62,342 nt of DNA from Thiomicrorhabdus sp034722175 (GCA_034722175.1 JAYENR010000089.1:1-62342), one strand, 5' to 3'; positions 9,374 through 19,359 are shown, counted from the stretch's first letter. Made by a program: numbers and translations. The notes: generated by a model from the letters alone, not told the origin.

Positions 9374-10825
9374 TTATTTCCGCCAGAAAGCGGCTGTGAA
9401 TAAGACCAATAAGGTAAAGATCTCTAAACGTCCAAGCAACATTGCAAAGGTGAGAACCCATTTTACGGGGTCGCTCATTGTTTGGAAGTTTGACGCTACT
9501 TCACCTAGTCCAGGGCCTAAATTATTCATCATTGCCGCGATAGCAGAGAAGGCGGTTACTTGATCAACCCCCATTGCCATAATGGTTAACATCAATACGG
9601 CAAAGGTAAAAGCGTAAACGGAGAAAAATCCCCAAACCGCGGTCATGACTTTTTCAGGAATCGGTTTACCGTTTAATTTGACTGGCATAATTGCATTCGG
9701 GTGTAATAAGCCACGGATTTCACGAGAACCTTGCTTAAACAGTAAGACAAAACGAATCATTTTCATCCCACCCGCAGTCGAACCAGCACTTCCACCGATA
9801 AAGCTCATCATAATCAGTAATACAGGGATAAAAGCAGGCCAGACTGAGAAGTCGGCATTGGCGTAACCGGTTGTTGTGGCTAGTGAAACGGTTTGGAAAA
9901 TACCATAACGGAATGATTCAGCCCAAGTGGGATAGACATTATTGACATACAGATAGCTGGTGACAATCGCAATTCCGATCAGCAGCAGTGTGGCGTAAGC
10001 TTTAAATTCAGGGTCGTGCAAATACGGGAAAACACTGAAGTTTCGGAATGCTGTAAAGTGTAGGGCAAAGTTAACCCCTGAGAGAAACATAAAGATAATG
10101 GCAACGGTTTCGACTGAGGTACTGTCAAAATAACCAATACTGGCATCGTGGGTAGAGAAGCCGCCAATCGCCACGGTTGAAAAACTGTGACCAAAGGCAT
10201 CAAACCAATTCATTCCTGCCATCCAGTAACCGACTGCACAGGCAATAGTCAGCCCAAGGTAGAGATACCACAGGGTTTTGGCGGTTTCTGAAATACGTGG
10301 TGCGATTTTAGAGTCTTTAACTGGGCCCGGGGTCTCTGCTCTGTAGAGCTGCATACCACCAATACCTAACATTGGCAGAATCGCGACCGCCAGTACGATG
10401 ATCCCCATGCCGCCCATCCACTGCATCTGTTGGCGGTACCAAAGGATAGCGTGTGGCAGAGAGTCTAAGCCACTGATCACGGTCGCGCCCGTGGTGGTTA
10501 GGCCTGAAAAGGATTCAAAAATAGCATCCGTCATGGATAATGAAACCAGAGGTTCAAAATAGAAGGGCAAGGCACCAACCATGCCGAGTACTGTCCAGAA
10601 CATGACCACCACTAGAAAACCATCGCGGATCTTGAGCTCTTGTTTGTGATTACGTATTGGGTACCAAAGCAGCAGCCCTGTAAGCAGAACACCAATCATA
10701 ACCCCAGTAAAAGCGACAGTTGCGCCATCTTGATAATACAGTGAGATTAAAATGGGTGGCACTAGGCTGATGCTGTAAACCATCAATAAGATGCCAAGTA
10801 CTTTGGTAATAATTTTTGAATGCAT
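9374..10825 (-). CDS. trkH: Trk-type K+ transporter, membrane subunit TrkH
   Basis: 483 residues forming the four-repeat (M1-P-M2) superfamily of K+ transporters. Selectivity-filter-like segments are visible: SGLTTTGATV near 108, VAIGGFSTHD near 220, TTTGYANAD near 317 and the last near NNLGPGLGEV at about 435. It is followed 24 bp downstream of trkA, the NAD-binding gating partner, and the ntrYX-trkA-trkH order is a recurrent arrangement in proteobacteria. It takes up K+ with proton or sodium coupling across the inner membrane. Confidence 0.93.
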   Translation of the reverse strand: MHSKIITKVLGILLMVYSISLVPPILISLYYQDGATVAFTGVMIGVLLTGLLLWYPIRNHKQELKIRDGFLVVVMFWTVLGMVGALPFYFEPLVSLSMTDAIFESFSGLTTTGATVISGLDSLPHAILWYRQQMQWMGGMGIIVLAVAILPMLGIGGMQLYRAETPGPVKDSKIAPRISETAKTLWYLYLGLTIACAVGYWMAGMNWFDAFGHSFSTVAIGGFSTHDASIGYFDSTSVETVAIIFMFLSGVNFALHFTAFRNFSVFPYLHDPEFKAYATLLLIGIAIVTSYLYVNNVYPTWAESFRYGIFQTVSLATTTGYANADFSVWPAFIPVLLIMMSFIGGSAGSTAGGMKMIRFVLLFKQGSREIRGLLHPNAIMPVKLNGKPIPEKVMTAVWGFFSVYAFTFAVLMLTIMAMGVDQVTAFSAIAAMMNNLGPGLGEVASNFQTMSDPVKWVLTFAMLLGRLEIFTLLVLFTAAFWRK

Positions 10826-10849
10826 AATTTTCTAATTAGCCATTTAGCG

Positions 10850-12250
10850 TTAGCTTAACCAACTCTTGTTTTCAGAGGGTGAAAATAACTGGGCAATATT
10901 GGCTGCGTTATTAGGGTCGGTTAAGAACAGGATAACGTGATCTTCCGCTTTAATGACGAGATCACGATGGGCAATAATCACTTTGTCTTGGCGGATAATG
11001 CAACCAATAGTCAGATCTTTGGGCCACTTAATATCGCCGATGCATCTTCCAATCACCTCACTTGTCTCTTTTGTGCCGTGAGCAATCACTTCCATGGTTT
11101 CAGCAGCCCCACGTCGCAGTGATGCTGCTTGCACCGTATCGCCCTGGCGCATGTAGTGCAGCAGATGACTGGTGGTGATCTGATCCGCAGAAATGGCCAC
11201 ATCAATGCTGTTTAGCTGAATGAGTTCTGTGTAGGACTGTTTGTTTACTAATGCGATCACACGGCGAACGCCCAGTTTTTTCGCCAGCATGCCTGAGATG
11301 ATATTTGCTTCATCGGAGTCAGTGACGGCAACAAATAGATCAATTTCATCAATATTTTCTTCCAACAAGATGTCTTTGTCAGCGACATCTCCGTGAATAA
11401 TAATGGTTTTGTCTAATGTTTCAGCAACCGTTCTGGCTCGTTCAATTCGGTGATCAATCAATTTTACCTGATGATCTTTTTCGAGCGCTTTCGCTAAACG
11501 GAAACCAATATTTCCACCACCGGCAATCATAATGTTACGTGATGGCCGATGCTTCTGACGACGAAGGTCTTCAACAATAATGGGGATGTGTTTAGGTTCC
11601 GCAAGGAAAAACACTTCATCCCCCGGTTGAATAGTGACTTCACCCGTTGGCATCACCACTTCGTTTTTTCGATAGATCGCAGCGATACGGGTTTCGACAT
11701 TTTTAGGCAGATAGTTTTTGATCTCTTTGATCTTCTTTTCTGCCAATATACTGCCTGTGTAAGCCCGTACCGCGATAAGTCGCACTTTACCCTTGGCAAA
11801 GTCAATCACTTGCAGAGAACCAGGATATTGAATGAGTTGAAGAATATAATCGGTTACCAGCGCTTCTGGACTGATTAGAACATCAATTGGTAGGCTGTCG
11901 GTACTGTATTGACGGCTAAACAGTTCAGGGTGGTCTAAGTAAGAGCGACTTCGAACACGGGCAATTTTAGTTCCGGTTTTATAAAGGAGATGCGCAATCT
12001 GACAGGCCAAAATATTGGTTTCATCATCTTGGGTGGCGGCAATCAGCATATCGGCATCTTCTAGGCCGGCTTGCTCAAGAATATCAGGGTGAGAGGCATG
12101 ACCACTAACGGTTCGAATATCAAGTCGGTCTTGTAAACGTTGAAGGTGAGCGGTATCAAGATCGACCACGGTTACGTCGTTGTTTTCGTTTGCAAGCAAC
12201 TCTGCCAGCGAAGAACCGACTTGGCCGGCACCTAAGATTACGATATTCAT
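10850..12250 (-). CDS. trkA: Trk system K+ uptake regulator TrkA
   Basis: 466 residues in two tandem RCK units, the usual size of full-length TrkA. The first Rossmann motif is ILGAGQVGSSLA at residue 4, the second GGGNIGFRLA near 242; acidic residues after each beta-2 strand (VVDLD and LIDH) fit NAD(H) binding. Each RCK_N is followed by a C-terminal RCK_C fold, including VMPTGEVTIQPGDEVF. It forms the cytoplasmic gating ring for TrkH, encoded just downstream. Confidence 0.94.
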   Translation of the reverse strand: MNIVILGAGQVGSSLAELLANENNDVTVVDLDTAHLQRLQDRLDIRTVSGHASHPDILEQAGLEDADMLIAATQDDETNILACQIAHLLYKTGTKIARVRSRSYLDHPELFSRQYSTDSLPIDVLISPEALVTDYILQLIQYPGSLQVIDFAKGKVRLIAVRAYTGSILAEKKIKEIKNYLPKNVETRIAAIYRKNEVVMPTGEVTIQPGDEVFFLAEPKHIPIIVEDLRRQKHRPSRNIMIAGGGNIGFRLAKALEKDHQVKLIDHRIERARTVAETLDKTIIIHGDVADKDILLEENIDEIDLFVAVTDSDEANIISGMLAKKLGVRRVIALVNKQSYTELIQLNSIDVAISADQITTSHLLHYMRQGDTVQAASLRRGAAETMEVIAHGTKETSEVIGRCIGDIKWPKDLTIGCIIRQDKVIIAHRDLVIKAEDHVILFLTDPNNAANIAQLFSPSENKSWLS

Positions 12251-12330
12251 AGTGTGAGAAAACGTCTTTAATTGATTTTTTAAATTAATATCTAATTATT
12301 TTACGCCTAAAACGGCGGTTTAAACAGCGA

Positions 12331-13680
12331 TTAAATCGGGTTTTTAGGATCTATGTCCAGTGCTTTTAGCTTTCGATAGAGGTTGGTTCGATCAACACCA
12401 GAACGTTTGGCTGTTTCAGAGACATTTCCACCGGTTTCTCGTAATAACTGACTCAAATAGGCTTTTTCAAATAGGTCTTTTGCATGTTTCAGATTGATGC
12501 TGGTATCGACACCAGTTTCAAGGCTTTCAGTTTGTTCAGGTTGGATTAAAGCTGACTTAACTTCACTGTCTGAAATATCCCCAGTTCCCAAAATCAATAA
12601 CTTCTGAATTAGGTTTTGCAGTTCACGCAAATTACCAGGCCAGCTGTATTGACGCAAAATATTTTGTGCCGATACGCTAAAGTGGCGATAACCGAGGCCA
12701 TCATGTGACACCAGTTGATTGATAAAGTATTCAATTAATTCTGGAATGTCTTCACTGTGTTGACGCAGTGCAGGGATTTGAATTGGCATTACCTGTAGGC
12801 GTTGATAAAGATCGTCTCTAAAGTGACCGAGCTGATGCGAGGTTTCTAAACCGGTTTTACTTAATACAATAATGCGAATATCTAGCAGAACATCATTTTC
12901 AAGTTGTTGGCATTCATAGCACTGTTTATTTAACAAGTTTGCTAACACCAACTGACTTTGATCAGTCAATTTATCCGCATCGGTAATGACTAAGGTACCG
13001 CCATCTAAAGAGCGTAACTGATTTAATAGTTCCTGACTTTGTTCGTTGTCGGCCTTTTGTGCCAGGGTATTAAAGTCTTTGGCATATAAAACTAACAGTC
13101 CAGCTTCTTTACGTTCACTGGTTTTATGCAAGGCTTTGGCAAAATGCTTTTTACCGCTCCCGGTTTCACCGATGACTAAGATTGGCATGCTGTATTTAGC
13201 CAACCGTTCAATGGTTTCACGCAGAGCCATAATGGATTTACTTTTTCCAATTGGCAGAATCTGTTCTGGCAAGGTCTGTTTAAGTTGTCTGTTTTCTTGA
13301 TTGAGGCGAGTATGTTCTAAGGCACGTTCGGCTATGACGATGAGTTTTGCTAAAGAGAGGGGTTTTTCTAGAAAGTCATAAGCACCGAGTTTGGTTGCTT
13401 CAATTGCGGTTTCAATCGTGCCGTGACCAGACATCATGACAATGCTAGTTTGCTCTAAAAGCGGATCAGTCTGCATCTCTTTAAGTAGAGTAATACCATC
13501 AATATCTGGCATCCAGATGTCCAAAAAAACGACATCTGGCACTTGGGTACGCCACGCTTCTTTGGCTTGAACGCCATTTCCCGCAGTATGCGTTTGATAA
13601 CCTTCTTCGTCAAAAATTTCTTGCATCAAGCTGCGGATGTCTTTCTCGTCATCCACAATTAAAATTTTGCCTGGTTTCAT
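12331..13680 (-). CDS. ntrX: NtrX-like response regulator with degenerate AAA+ domain
   Basis: 449 residues: REC domain (1-120; DD at 10-11, phospho-Asp in FLDIWMP, Lys in LEKPL), AAA+ domain (about 145-370) and a Fis-type helix-turn-helix at the C-terminus (ETAKRSGVDRTNLYRKL). The Walker A is GETGSGKK instead of GETGTGKE, Walker B is GGTLVITDAD rather than the usual GGTLFLDE, and the GAFTGA loop that contacts sigma-54 is absent. It therefore probably does not remodel sigma-54 holoenzyme and may regulate like a conventional DNA-binding regulator. It overlaps ntrY by 4 bp. Confidence 0.85.
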   Translation of the reverse strand: MKPGKILIVDDEKDIRSLMQEIFDEEGYQTHTAGNGVQAKEAWRTQVPDVVFLDIWMPDIDGITLLKEMQTDPLLEQTSIVMMSGHGTIETAIEATKLGAYDFLEKPLSLAKLIVIAERALEHTRLNQENRQLKQTLPEQILPIGKSKSIMALRETIERLAKYSMPILVIGETGSGKKHFAKALHKTSERKEAGLLVLYAKDFNTLAQKADNEQSQELLNQLRSLDGGTLVITDADKLTDQSQLVLANLLNKQCYECQQLENDVLLDIRIIVLSKTGLETSHQLGHFRDDLYQRLQVMPIQIPALRQHSEDIPELIEYFINQLVSHDGLGYRHFSVSAQNILRQYSWPGNLRELQNLIQKLLILGTGDISDSEVKSALIQPEQTESLETGVDTSINLKHAKDLFEKAYLSQLLRETGGNVSETAKRSGVDRTNLYRKLKALDIDPKNPI

Positions 13681-15866
13681 TCCGTCTTTTCACTCAAAAT
13701 AATGGGTAAATCAATTATAAAGCAAGTTCCACCTTCTGGGGGCGAGTCGAGTCGGATCTGCCCATGGTGTTCTTCAACAATTTTTCGCACAATTGCTAGA
13801 CCTAAACCAGTACCTTTGGGTTTGTCAGTCGCATAGGGTTCAAAAATCCAGTTTTGCGCCTCTTCACCTATTCCAGGTCCATTATCACATAGAGTAATGG
13901 TCAATTCTGAAAGATCCTCAGAGCACTGAGTGGTGACGACAATGTGAGCATTCTCAGTCTCTTCCATCGCCTCAATCGCATTTTTGATTAAATTATGGAA
14001 CAGTTGGCGTAAGCGAGAGCCATCAGCCATGATAATGGGGCACTGGCTATCGAGTTGGTGGTTGATTTTCCAGTGTGCTTCACGGTTTTGGTACATCAAC
14101 ACAATGTCTTCTAATAAGGTGTTGATATTAAGTTCTCTTGCCTGTACTTCTGGTGTATTTGCATAATCTGAGAAGGCCTCAACCAGCGTTTGCATATTGC
14201 TAACTTGTTCAGTAATGGTATGTGTCATACGCCCTAATAGGGCTTGATCATCGCTTTCCAATTTTGGATGCAACTTATAGTTAAGGCGTTCTGCAGATAG
14301 CTGAATTGGCGTTAAAGGATTTTTGATCTCATGTGCCAGACGACGTGCTACATCACTCCAGGCTGCGTTTAGTTGTGCCTGTACCAGTTCGGTAATGTCA
14401 TCTATAACAATAACAAACCCACCTATTTTTTGATCAATGCTAGGTAGGGTTGAGCCATGAATTAACAGAATTTTTTGGCCTTGTTTACAAGAGAACTTGT
14501 ATTGCAAACTCCAGTTATCATCACTTTGTTCAAATAGAGGGTAAATGTGTTCAAACAGGTCGTGCAGATGGATATTGTCTTCATGTTCAATAATATCAAC
14601 GAACTTCTTACTGATATGACGGTTTAGATTGGTGTTTAAAATGCTTGCCGCTGCATCATTTGAAGTACGCAGACGTTTATTCATATCAAAGGTTAATACG
14701 CCACTCGAGAGGTTTTGAATTATCGCTTGCAGATAGAGTTTTTGGACTTCGGTTTGCTGATGCCCGATTTTAATGTCATTTCGTGCTTGAGCGATTTTTT
14801 GGATCATATCGTTAAAGGATTTAATCAAGGTTCCAAAGTCGTCTTCACGGTCTGTCGGCATTTTAATGCTGTAATCACCACGAGAAACCGCTGCGGTTCC
14901 GCGTGCAAGGGTACGAATCGGACGCGTCATATTTTGTACTGCTTGAATGGTAAACAGTAAGGTTGTGACCAGGGTAAGGAGTAGAACCATAGATAAAATC
15001 AGGGTGAAACTAGCCGTTAATGGACCTTTAAGGTAAGAGAGTTCTTTGTATTGCCCAGATGCGACCTTAACCGACTCTGCCAGTTCAGTGACACCGGAAG
15101 GGATATTGAAAATCACCTGTATGGCGTAGTTACCCTTTAACTGTAAGTCTGAAAAAGGGATGATAACGCGGATGATCTCTTGTGCTTGGGTCGTTCCTGG
15201 CAAGGTTTCAATAGCGGCATAGGTTTTTTTCTGACGAATCTGTTGGAATAGGTTGTCTCCGGGTGGGGAGGGCAGAATATCGGTATCACTTAAGCTACTG
15301 AAAGCGATCAGCTGCTGGTTAGAGTGATAGAGGGCAACTTCTTGTGCATTGAGTTTCGCTCTAACGGTACTCACCCCAATAAAAGGGGATGTGGCTAATA
15401 GAGAACCGGTCTCTTTAGCCATATTTAAGGTCAAATTTAGACTGTCGATGGTTTTGTTATCAAGTGTAGTACGCACTAAGGTCGTGGCATTTTGTAGGGC
15501 TATTTCAGTTTTGACATCAAACCATTGATGAATCCCTTGTTGAATAAACACCAGAGCAAAATAGAAGATGGTTGCCACCGGAATACCTAATAACAGCGTA
15601 AACATCGTGGTGATGCGGACGGTGATTTTGATGCCGGGAATCTGTTGCTGATAGCGTCTACGTAGTTCTAGAATAGTGCGCACTAACATAAACAGAAGGA
15701 CCGCTGTACCGACAATGGTAAACAGCAATAAACTGGAGTAAGCGTCGGCAAATTCAGATGCGTTTTGCAGGATTTGGCTCATCATGATCAAAGCAATTAA
15801 TAAAGCACTAGAAAGCGCAGCTAACCAGCCATATTGCTTTACATGTTTCCAATTAATTGCGGTCAT
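13677..15866 (-). CDS. ntrY: NtrY-like membrane sensor histidine kinase
   Basis: 729 residues from the ATG at 15866, whose ATGA overlaps the stop of the DUF4390 gene; a TTG two codons upstream is possible but less likely. Four membrane segments: three near the N-terminus (about 15-115) and one near 285-310, bracketing an extracytoplasmic region. HAMP, PAS (about 385-495), HisKA with the phospho-acceptor in RRLAHEIKNPLTPIQ and HATPase_c (LFHNLIKNAIEAM, DNGPGIG, GTGLGL) follow. The partner is NtrX immediately downstream. In other proteobacteria NtrYX senses envelope, redox or nitrogen state. Confidence 0.9.
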   Translation of the reverse strand: MTAINWKHVKQYGWLAALSSALLIALIMMSQILQNASEFADAYSSLLLFTIVGTAVLLFMLVRTILELRRRYQQQIPGIKITVRITTMFTLLLGIPVATIFYFALVFIQQGIHQWFDVKTEIALQNATTLVRTTLDNKTIDSLNLTLNMAKETGSLLATSPFIGVSTVRAKLNAQEVALYHSNQQLIAFSSLSDTDILPSPPGDNLFQQIRQKKTYAAIETLPGTTQAQEIIRVIIPFSDLQLKGNYAIQVIFNIPSGVTELAESVKVASGQYKELSYLKGPLTASFTLILSMVLLLTLVTTLLFTIQAVQNMTRPIRTLARGTAAVSRGDYSIKMPTDREDDFGTLIKSFNDMIQKIAQARNDIKIGHQQTEVQKLYLQAIIQNLSSGVLTFDMNKRLRTSNDAAASILNTNLNRHISKKFVDIIEHEDNIHLHDLFEHIYPLFEQSDDNWSLQYKFSCKQGQKILLIHGSTLPSIDQKIGGFVIVIDDITELVQAQLNAAWSDVARRLAHEIKNPLTPIQLSAERLNYKLHPKLESDDQALLGRMTHTITEQVSNMQTLVEAFSDYANTPEVQARELNINTLLEDIVLMYQNREAHWKINHQLDSQCPIIMADGSRLRQLFHNLIKNAIEAMEETENAHIVVTTQCSEDLSELTITLCDNGPGIGEEAQNWIFEPYATDKPKGTGLGLAIVRKIVEEHHGQIRLDSPPEGGTCFIIDLPIILSEKTE

Positions 15867-16504
15867 AACCAACTCTTGGGAGTGTAGATTGTGGTTTCAA
15901 ACCAGCCGCTATCAAGTTGCCAGTCACTGTCTAACAAAGAATTTAACACGAGTGGAGCGGGGAGTCTCCAGTGATTTAAATGAATGTTTAATTTTAAGGT
16001 ATATTTTTGATCAGGGTGTAATTCGGATAAAGATAACACTGGGAATGAGGATAAAGTGCCTAAGGTTCTTAAGGCTTCATCTAAAGAGCCAAAAGTTTGC
16101 ACTTTATTATTACGTTCATTGATTAAAGTATAGCGGTTGCTAAAGCTGGAGTAGCGTAATTGGGTGCGGTATTGCACATGCATACGTTCACGATGGTATT
16201 TAATGCCTGCAAAACGCTGATGTTCAAGGAATACAATTTCAGTTTCAAAGATTAAGCCGACTTCACTATGGATCGCTTCAATAATGGCATCAGGCAGATT
16301 AAATTGGCTTTGTGAATCAAAAAGTAGCTGTTGGTCTTCTTGATAATCGGTGACTTGTAGGATACGTATTTCATCAGAAGCCAATAAAATCGAGCTTTGG
16401 AAACTGAACAGGCCTGTTAGGATGAGGCCAAGCAGCACTTTGAAAGGATGGCGTAACCCGCTAAGAAAATAAGGTTTAAATGTTTTCTTAGCCAGTAAAA
16501 TCAT
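15863..16504 (-). CDS. DUF4390 family exported protein
   Basis: 213 residues from the ATG at 16504, one base after the rsmB stop (TAAGATG); a longer in-frame start at 16615 would lie inside rsmB and is not supported. A basic N-terminus followed by one hydrophobic segment (VLLGLILTGLFSFQSSILLA) suggests a signal peptide or anchor. The rest is soluble and contains the family-like tail of Trp-rich residues LHPDQKYTLKLNIHLNHW. DUF4390 members regularly lie between rsmB and ntrY in gammaproteobacteria, which supports the call; the function is unknown. LTGLFSF in the membrane segment is encoded by a CAGGCCTG copy (16409-16416). Confidence 0.78.
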   Translation of the reverse strand: MILLAKKTFKPYFLSGLRHPFKVLLGLILTGLFSFQSSILLASDEIRILQVTDYQEDQQLLFDSQSQFNLPDAIIEAIHSEVGLIFETEIVFLEHQRFAGIKYHRERMHVQYRTQLRYSSFSNRYTLINERNNKVQTFGSLDEALRTLGTLSSFPVLSLSELHPDQKYTLKLNIHLNHWRLPAPLVLNSLLDSDWQLDSGWFETTIYTPKSWL

Positions 16505-16505
16505 C

Positions 16506-17831
16506 TTAAAGAGACTTTTCCAGTAGGCAGTAAAAGAAACCATCCATGCCAAAACTGCCTGGCAGGATTTGGCGGCCTGGTGTGTTCTCAAAGGTGATGC
16601 CCCATTCAGCTTCAATAGGAATTACTTTTGCAGACGGTTCAGATTCAACAAAGTGCTGCATTTGCAGGGTGTTTTCTTGAGGTAGCACTGAACAGGTGGC
16701 GTACAGAAGTTTCCCCCCCGGTTTCAGTAACGGCCATAAGGCTTTTAGAATACTATCTTGGGTTTCAACTAGCTGTTCAATGTCTTCTAGAGTGCGGTGC
16801 CATTTGATATCAGGGTGGCGACGAATTATGCCGGTTGCGGAACAGGGGGCGTCCAATAGAATTTTATCGAACTGTTCGCCACTCCACCAATCATTTGGTT
16901 CAGAGGCATCTCCGACGGAGTACTCCGCTTCTAAATCTAAGCGATAGAGGTTTTCTGCCAGACGGTCTAAACGCTCCGGCTCTTTTTCTAATGCAAAGAC
17001 CTTGGCTTCATTATTCGACATTTCCAATAGGTGAGAGGTTTTACCGCCTGGTGCGGCACAGGCATCTAAAATGGATTCGCCTGCTTGAGGCTGTAGTAAC
17101 AAAGCCGCTTGTTGTGCAGCCGGGTCCTGCACACTAAAGCCACCCTCTTCATAGGTTGGCAGTAAAGAAATATCCGAACTTTTGGCTAAAACGATTGCTT
17201 GAGGCGTATTGCTGTGAGCGCTGGCCTCTACTTCGGCCTCTTTTAATAACTCAAGTAGTTCATCGCGGCTCTGTTGAATGCGGTTTACACGCAATGTTAA
17301 CGGTGCTTGTTCATTGTTTGCCTGTAAGATGGCTTCCCAGTTTTCAGGGTAGGCGGTACGCATCTGCTTCACTAGCCATTGTGGGTGTGAGTAGCGATAA
17401 GCAGGTTTTAGATCGACTTCCGCACAAATTTCGTCTTTTTCACGTAAGAACCGTCTTAATACACCATTTACTAAGGCTTTTGCCCATGGTTTTTTGAGCT
17501 TTTTGGTGACGCTGACCGTTTCAGAGACTGCAGCATGCTCAGGCGTTTCCATATACAAAATTTGATAGAGGCCGATTAGAATCAATTGATTCACGTCCTC
17601 GTCTTTGGCTTTCATCGGTTTGTTTAGTAGGTGGCTACGAATGGCTTCTAAACGGTCTTGCCAACGTAAAGTACCTAATACTAAGTTTTGTGTAAAGTTA
17701 CGTTCACGGCGGTCGCTAAATTGAGCCAAACCTTCCGGCAGTGATTGGCTTAAGGAACGACCCTGCTCAATCACTGTTAAACAAATTTTAAGGGCGATAA
17801 AACGGGTATTGATAGGTCTGACATCACTCAT
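16506..17831 (-). CDS. rsmB: 16S rRNA (cytosine-967-C5)-methyltransferase RsmB
   Basis: 441 residues: an N-terminal NusB-like RNA-binding domain (about 1-140, ending LVNGVLRRFL) and a C-terminal Rossmann methyltransferase. SAM motif I is DACAAPGGKTSH near 256, the first catalytic region is LLDAPCSATG and the nucleophile is in YATCSVLPQEN, the two-Cys arrangement of m5C RNA methyltransferases. It follows fmt with no gap (fmt stops at 17832), a classic fmt-rsmB operon. Confidence 0.95.
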   Translation of the reverse strand: MSDVRPINTRFIALKICLTVIEQGRSLSQSLPEGLAQFSDRRERNFTQNLVLGTLRWQDRLEAIRSHLLNKPMKAKDEDVNQLILIGLYQILYMETPEHAAVSETVSVTKKLKKPWAKALVNGVLRRFLREKDEICAEVDLKPAYRYSHPQWLVKQMRTAYPENWEAILQANNEQAPLTLRVNRIQQSRDELLELLKEAEVEASAHSNTPQAIVLAKSSDISLLPTYEEGGFSVQDPAAQQAALLLQPQAGESILDACAAPGGKTSHLLEMSNNEAKVFALEKEPERLDRLAENLYRLDLEAEYSVGDASEPNDWWSGEQFDKILLDAPCSATGIIRRHPDIKWHRTLEDIEQLVETQDSILKALWPLLKPGGKLLYATCSVLPQENTLQMQHFVESEPSAKVIPIEAEWGITFENTPGRQILPGSFGMDGFFYCLLEKSL

Positions 17832-18779
17832 TTAGAACTGGTGTCCTTTAAGCTGGCGAGACAGAGCGAAGTCGTAAGCAGACATCGCTTTTTTGCCAGC
17901 AGGTTGCACTTGGGTGAGCCAAATAGGTTCGCTTCCGGTTGAAATTAGAATGCCTTGCTTCTCCACCGCAATGACTAGGCCTGGTGAGTTTTTAGAAGCC
18001 ATTTTTTCAGGGCTTTCAGCGAAACAAGCTTTTAGAATACGTAGTGGTTTATCCTGAAATTGGGTATAGGCAACCGGCCAAGGGTTAAAGGCGTGGATTT
18101 TACGCACAATGGTTGCAGCGGATTGTGTCCAATCAATTTCAGCTTCGGCTTTATGCATTTTCTCTGCATAAGTCACAAGAGCTTCATCTTGTTTTTCAGG
18201 GCTTAATTCGTTGTTTTGAACCTGCTCTAGGGTGGCCATCAACGCCTCACACCCTAAAGTACTCAAACGATCGTGCAAGGTTTGAGCGGTATCGTCTTCT
18301 TGGATGGGGGTGTTGACTTTATATAGCATATCACCGGTATCAAGCCCAATATCCATCTGCATAATGGTGACCCCAGATTCAGCATCACCAGATTCGATCG
18401 CACGCTGAATCGGAGCCGCACCACGCCAACGAGGCAGTAAGGAAGCGTGGATATTCAGACAGCCGTGCTTTGGCATATCCAAAACAATTTTTGGCAAAAT
18501 TAAACCGTAAGCGACCACAATCATTATATCGGCATTCAGTGCGGCAAGTTCTTGTTGCGCGTTTTCGTTACGCAGGGTTTCTGGCTGGTAAACCGGAATA
18601 TTATGTTGTAGAGCGAGGTTTTTAACAGGACTTGCGGTTAATTTACGGCCACGTCCAGCGGGACGATCAGGTTGAGTATAAACTGCAATTACATTGTGTT
18701 CAGAATCAAGCAGGGCTTGCAAAGGGGCAACTGAAAAATCAGGTGTACCTGCAAAAATGATATTTAAAGGTCGGGTCAT
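17832..18779 (-). CDS. fmt: Methionyl-tRNA formyltransferase
   Basis: 315 residues. The N-terminal formyltransferase domain has FAGTPDFSV at residue 10, QPDRPAGRGRKL and the catalytic NIHASLLPRWRGAAPIQ with Asn, His and later Asp144 in IGLDTGDML. The C-terminal OB-like tRNA-binding domain follows near 205. It formylates initiator Met-tRNA using 10-formyl-THF. The gene lies 25 bp after def and directly before rsmB, a conserved translation-initiation operon. A TAGGCCTG variant of the repeat is present at 17976-17983. Confidence 0.96.
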   Translation of the reverse strand: MTRPLNIIFAGTPDFSVAPLQALLDSEHNVIAVYTQPDRPAGRGRKLTASPVKNLALQHNIPVYQPETLRNENAQQELAALNADIMIVVAYGLILPKIVLDMPKHGCLNIHASLLPRWRGAAPIQRAIESGDAESGVTIMQMDIGLDTGDMLYKVNTPIQEDDTAQTLHDRLSTLGCEALMATLEQVQNNELSPEKQDEALVTYAEKMHKAEAEIDWTQSAATIVRKIHAFNPWPVAYTQFQDKPLRILKACFAESPEKMASKNSPGLVIAVEKQGILISTGSEPIWLTQVQPAGKKAMSAYDFALSRQLKGHQF

Positions 18780-18804
18780 GGAGCTCTCTTAAGCCTAAAG
18801 CGGA

Positions 18805-19311
18805 TTAGTGTTTTTCTTCATTCATCTGTTTACGAAATTGCTGTAACGCACGAGTACGTTTAAGACCTGATAGATGGTCAATAAACATTTTACCGTTTAG
18901 GTGGTCAATTTCATGTTGCAAACAGACAGCAAGGAGATCACTGGCTTCAATTTCAACCATCTTGCCATCGCGGTTCATCCCTTGAACGATAATATCGCTA
19001 GGACGTTTGACCTTGCCATACACTCCTGGCAGAGATAAACAGCCCTCTTCCCAGGTAATCTGGCCGGCAGATTTAATAATTTCAGGGTTAATTAAAGCGA
19101 TAGGTTGGTCATTGTTTTCAGACACATCCACCACAATAATTCGCTCTTGCACGGCAATTTGTGGTGCCGCTAAACCGATTCCTGGCGCGTCATACATAGT
19201 GTAAAACATGTCATCAATCAGTTTGTCTATGTCGTCAGTCATCTCCTTGACAGGAGCGCAGACTTCTCTAAGGCCTTGTTCAGGGTAGAGAACGATATCG
19301 AGTTTTTCCAT
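18805..19311 (-). CDS. def: Peptide deformylase
   Basis: 168 residues with all three metal-site motifs: GIGLAAPQ near 45, EEGCLSLPG near 88 (Cys ligand) and HEIDHLNG near 132 (two His ligands and catalytic Glu). It removes the formyl group from nascent N-termini in the cytoplasm. It heads the def-fmt-rsmB operon and is divergent from dprA with only 48 bp between starts, so the promoters must overlap. Confidence 0.96.
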   Translation of the reverse strand: MEKLDIVLYPEQGLREVCAPVKEMTDDIDKLIDDMFYTMYDAPGIGLAAPQIAVQERIIVVDVSENNDQPIALINPEIIKSAGQITWEEGCLSLPGVYGKVKRPSDIIVQGMNRDGKMVEIEASDLLAVCLQHEIDHLNGKMFIDHLSGLKRTRALQQFRKQMNEEKH

Positions 19312-19359
19312 AACGTTGTTTATACTTAATTAGATTCAATTCCTATATTATATCTGACT

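Noticed and set aside
9363..9461. Extended N-terminus for the methyltransferase at 8769-9362
   Set aside because: It would overlap trkH by about 88 bp; residues there do not resemble the family's start, and an ATG at 9362 fits SAM-methyltransferase N-termini.
16505..16615. Longer start of the DUF4390 gene inside rsmB
   Set aside because: It would overlap rsmB by 110 bp, and the ATG at 16504 directly after the rsmB stop gives a normal signal-like N-terminus.
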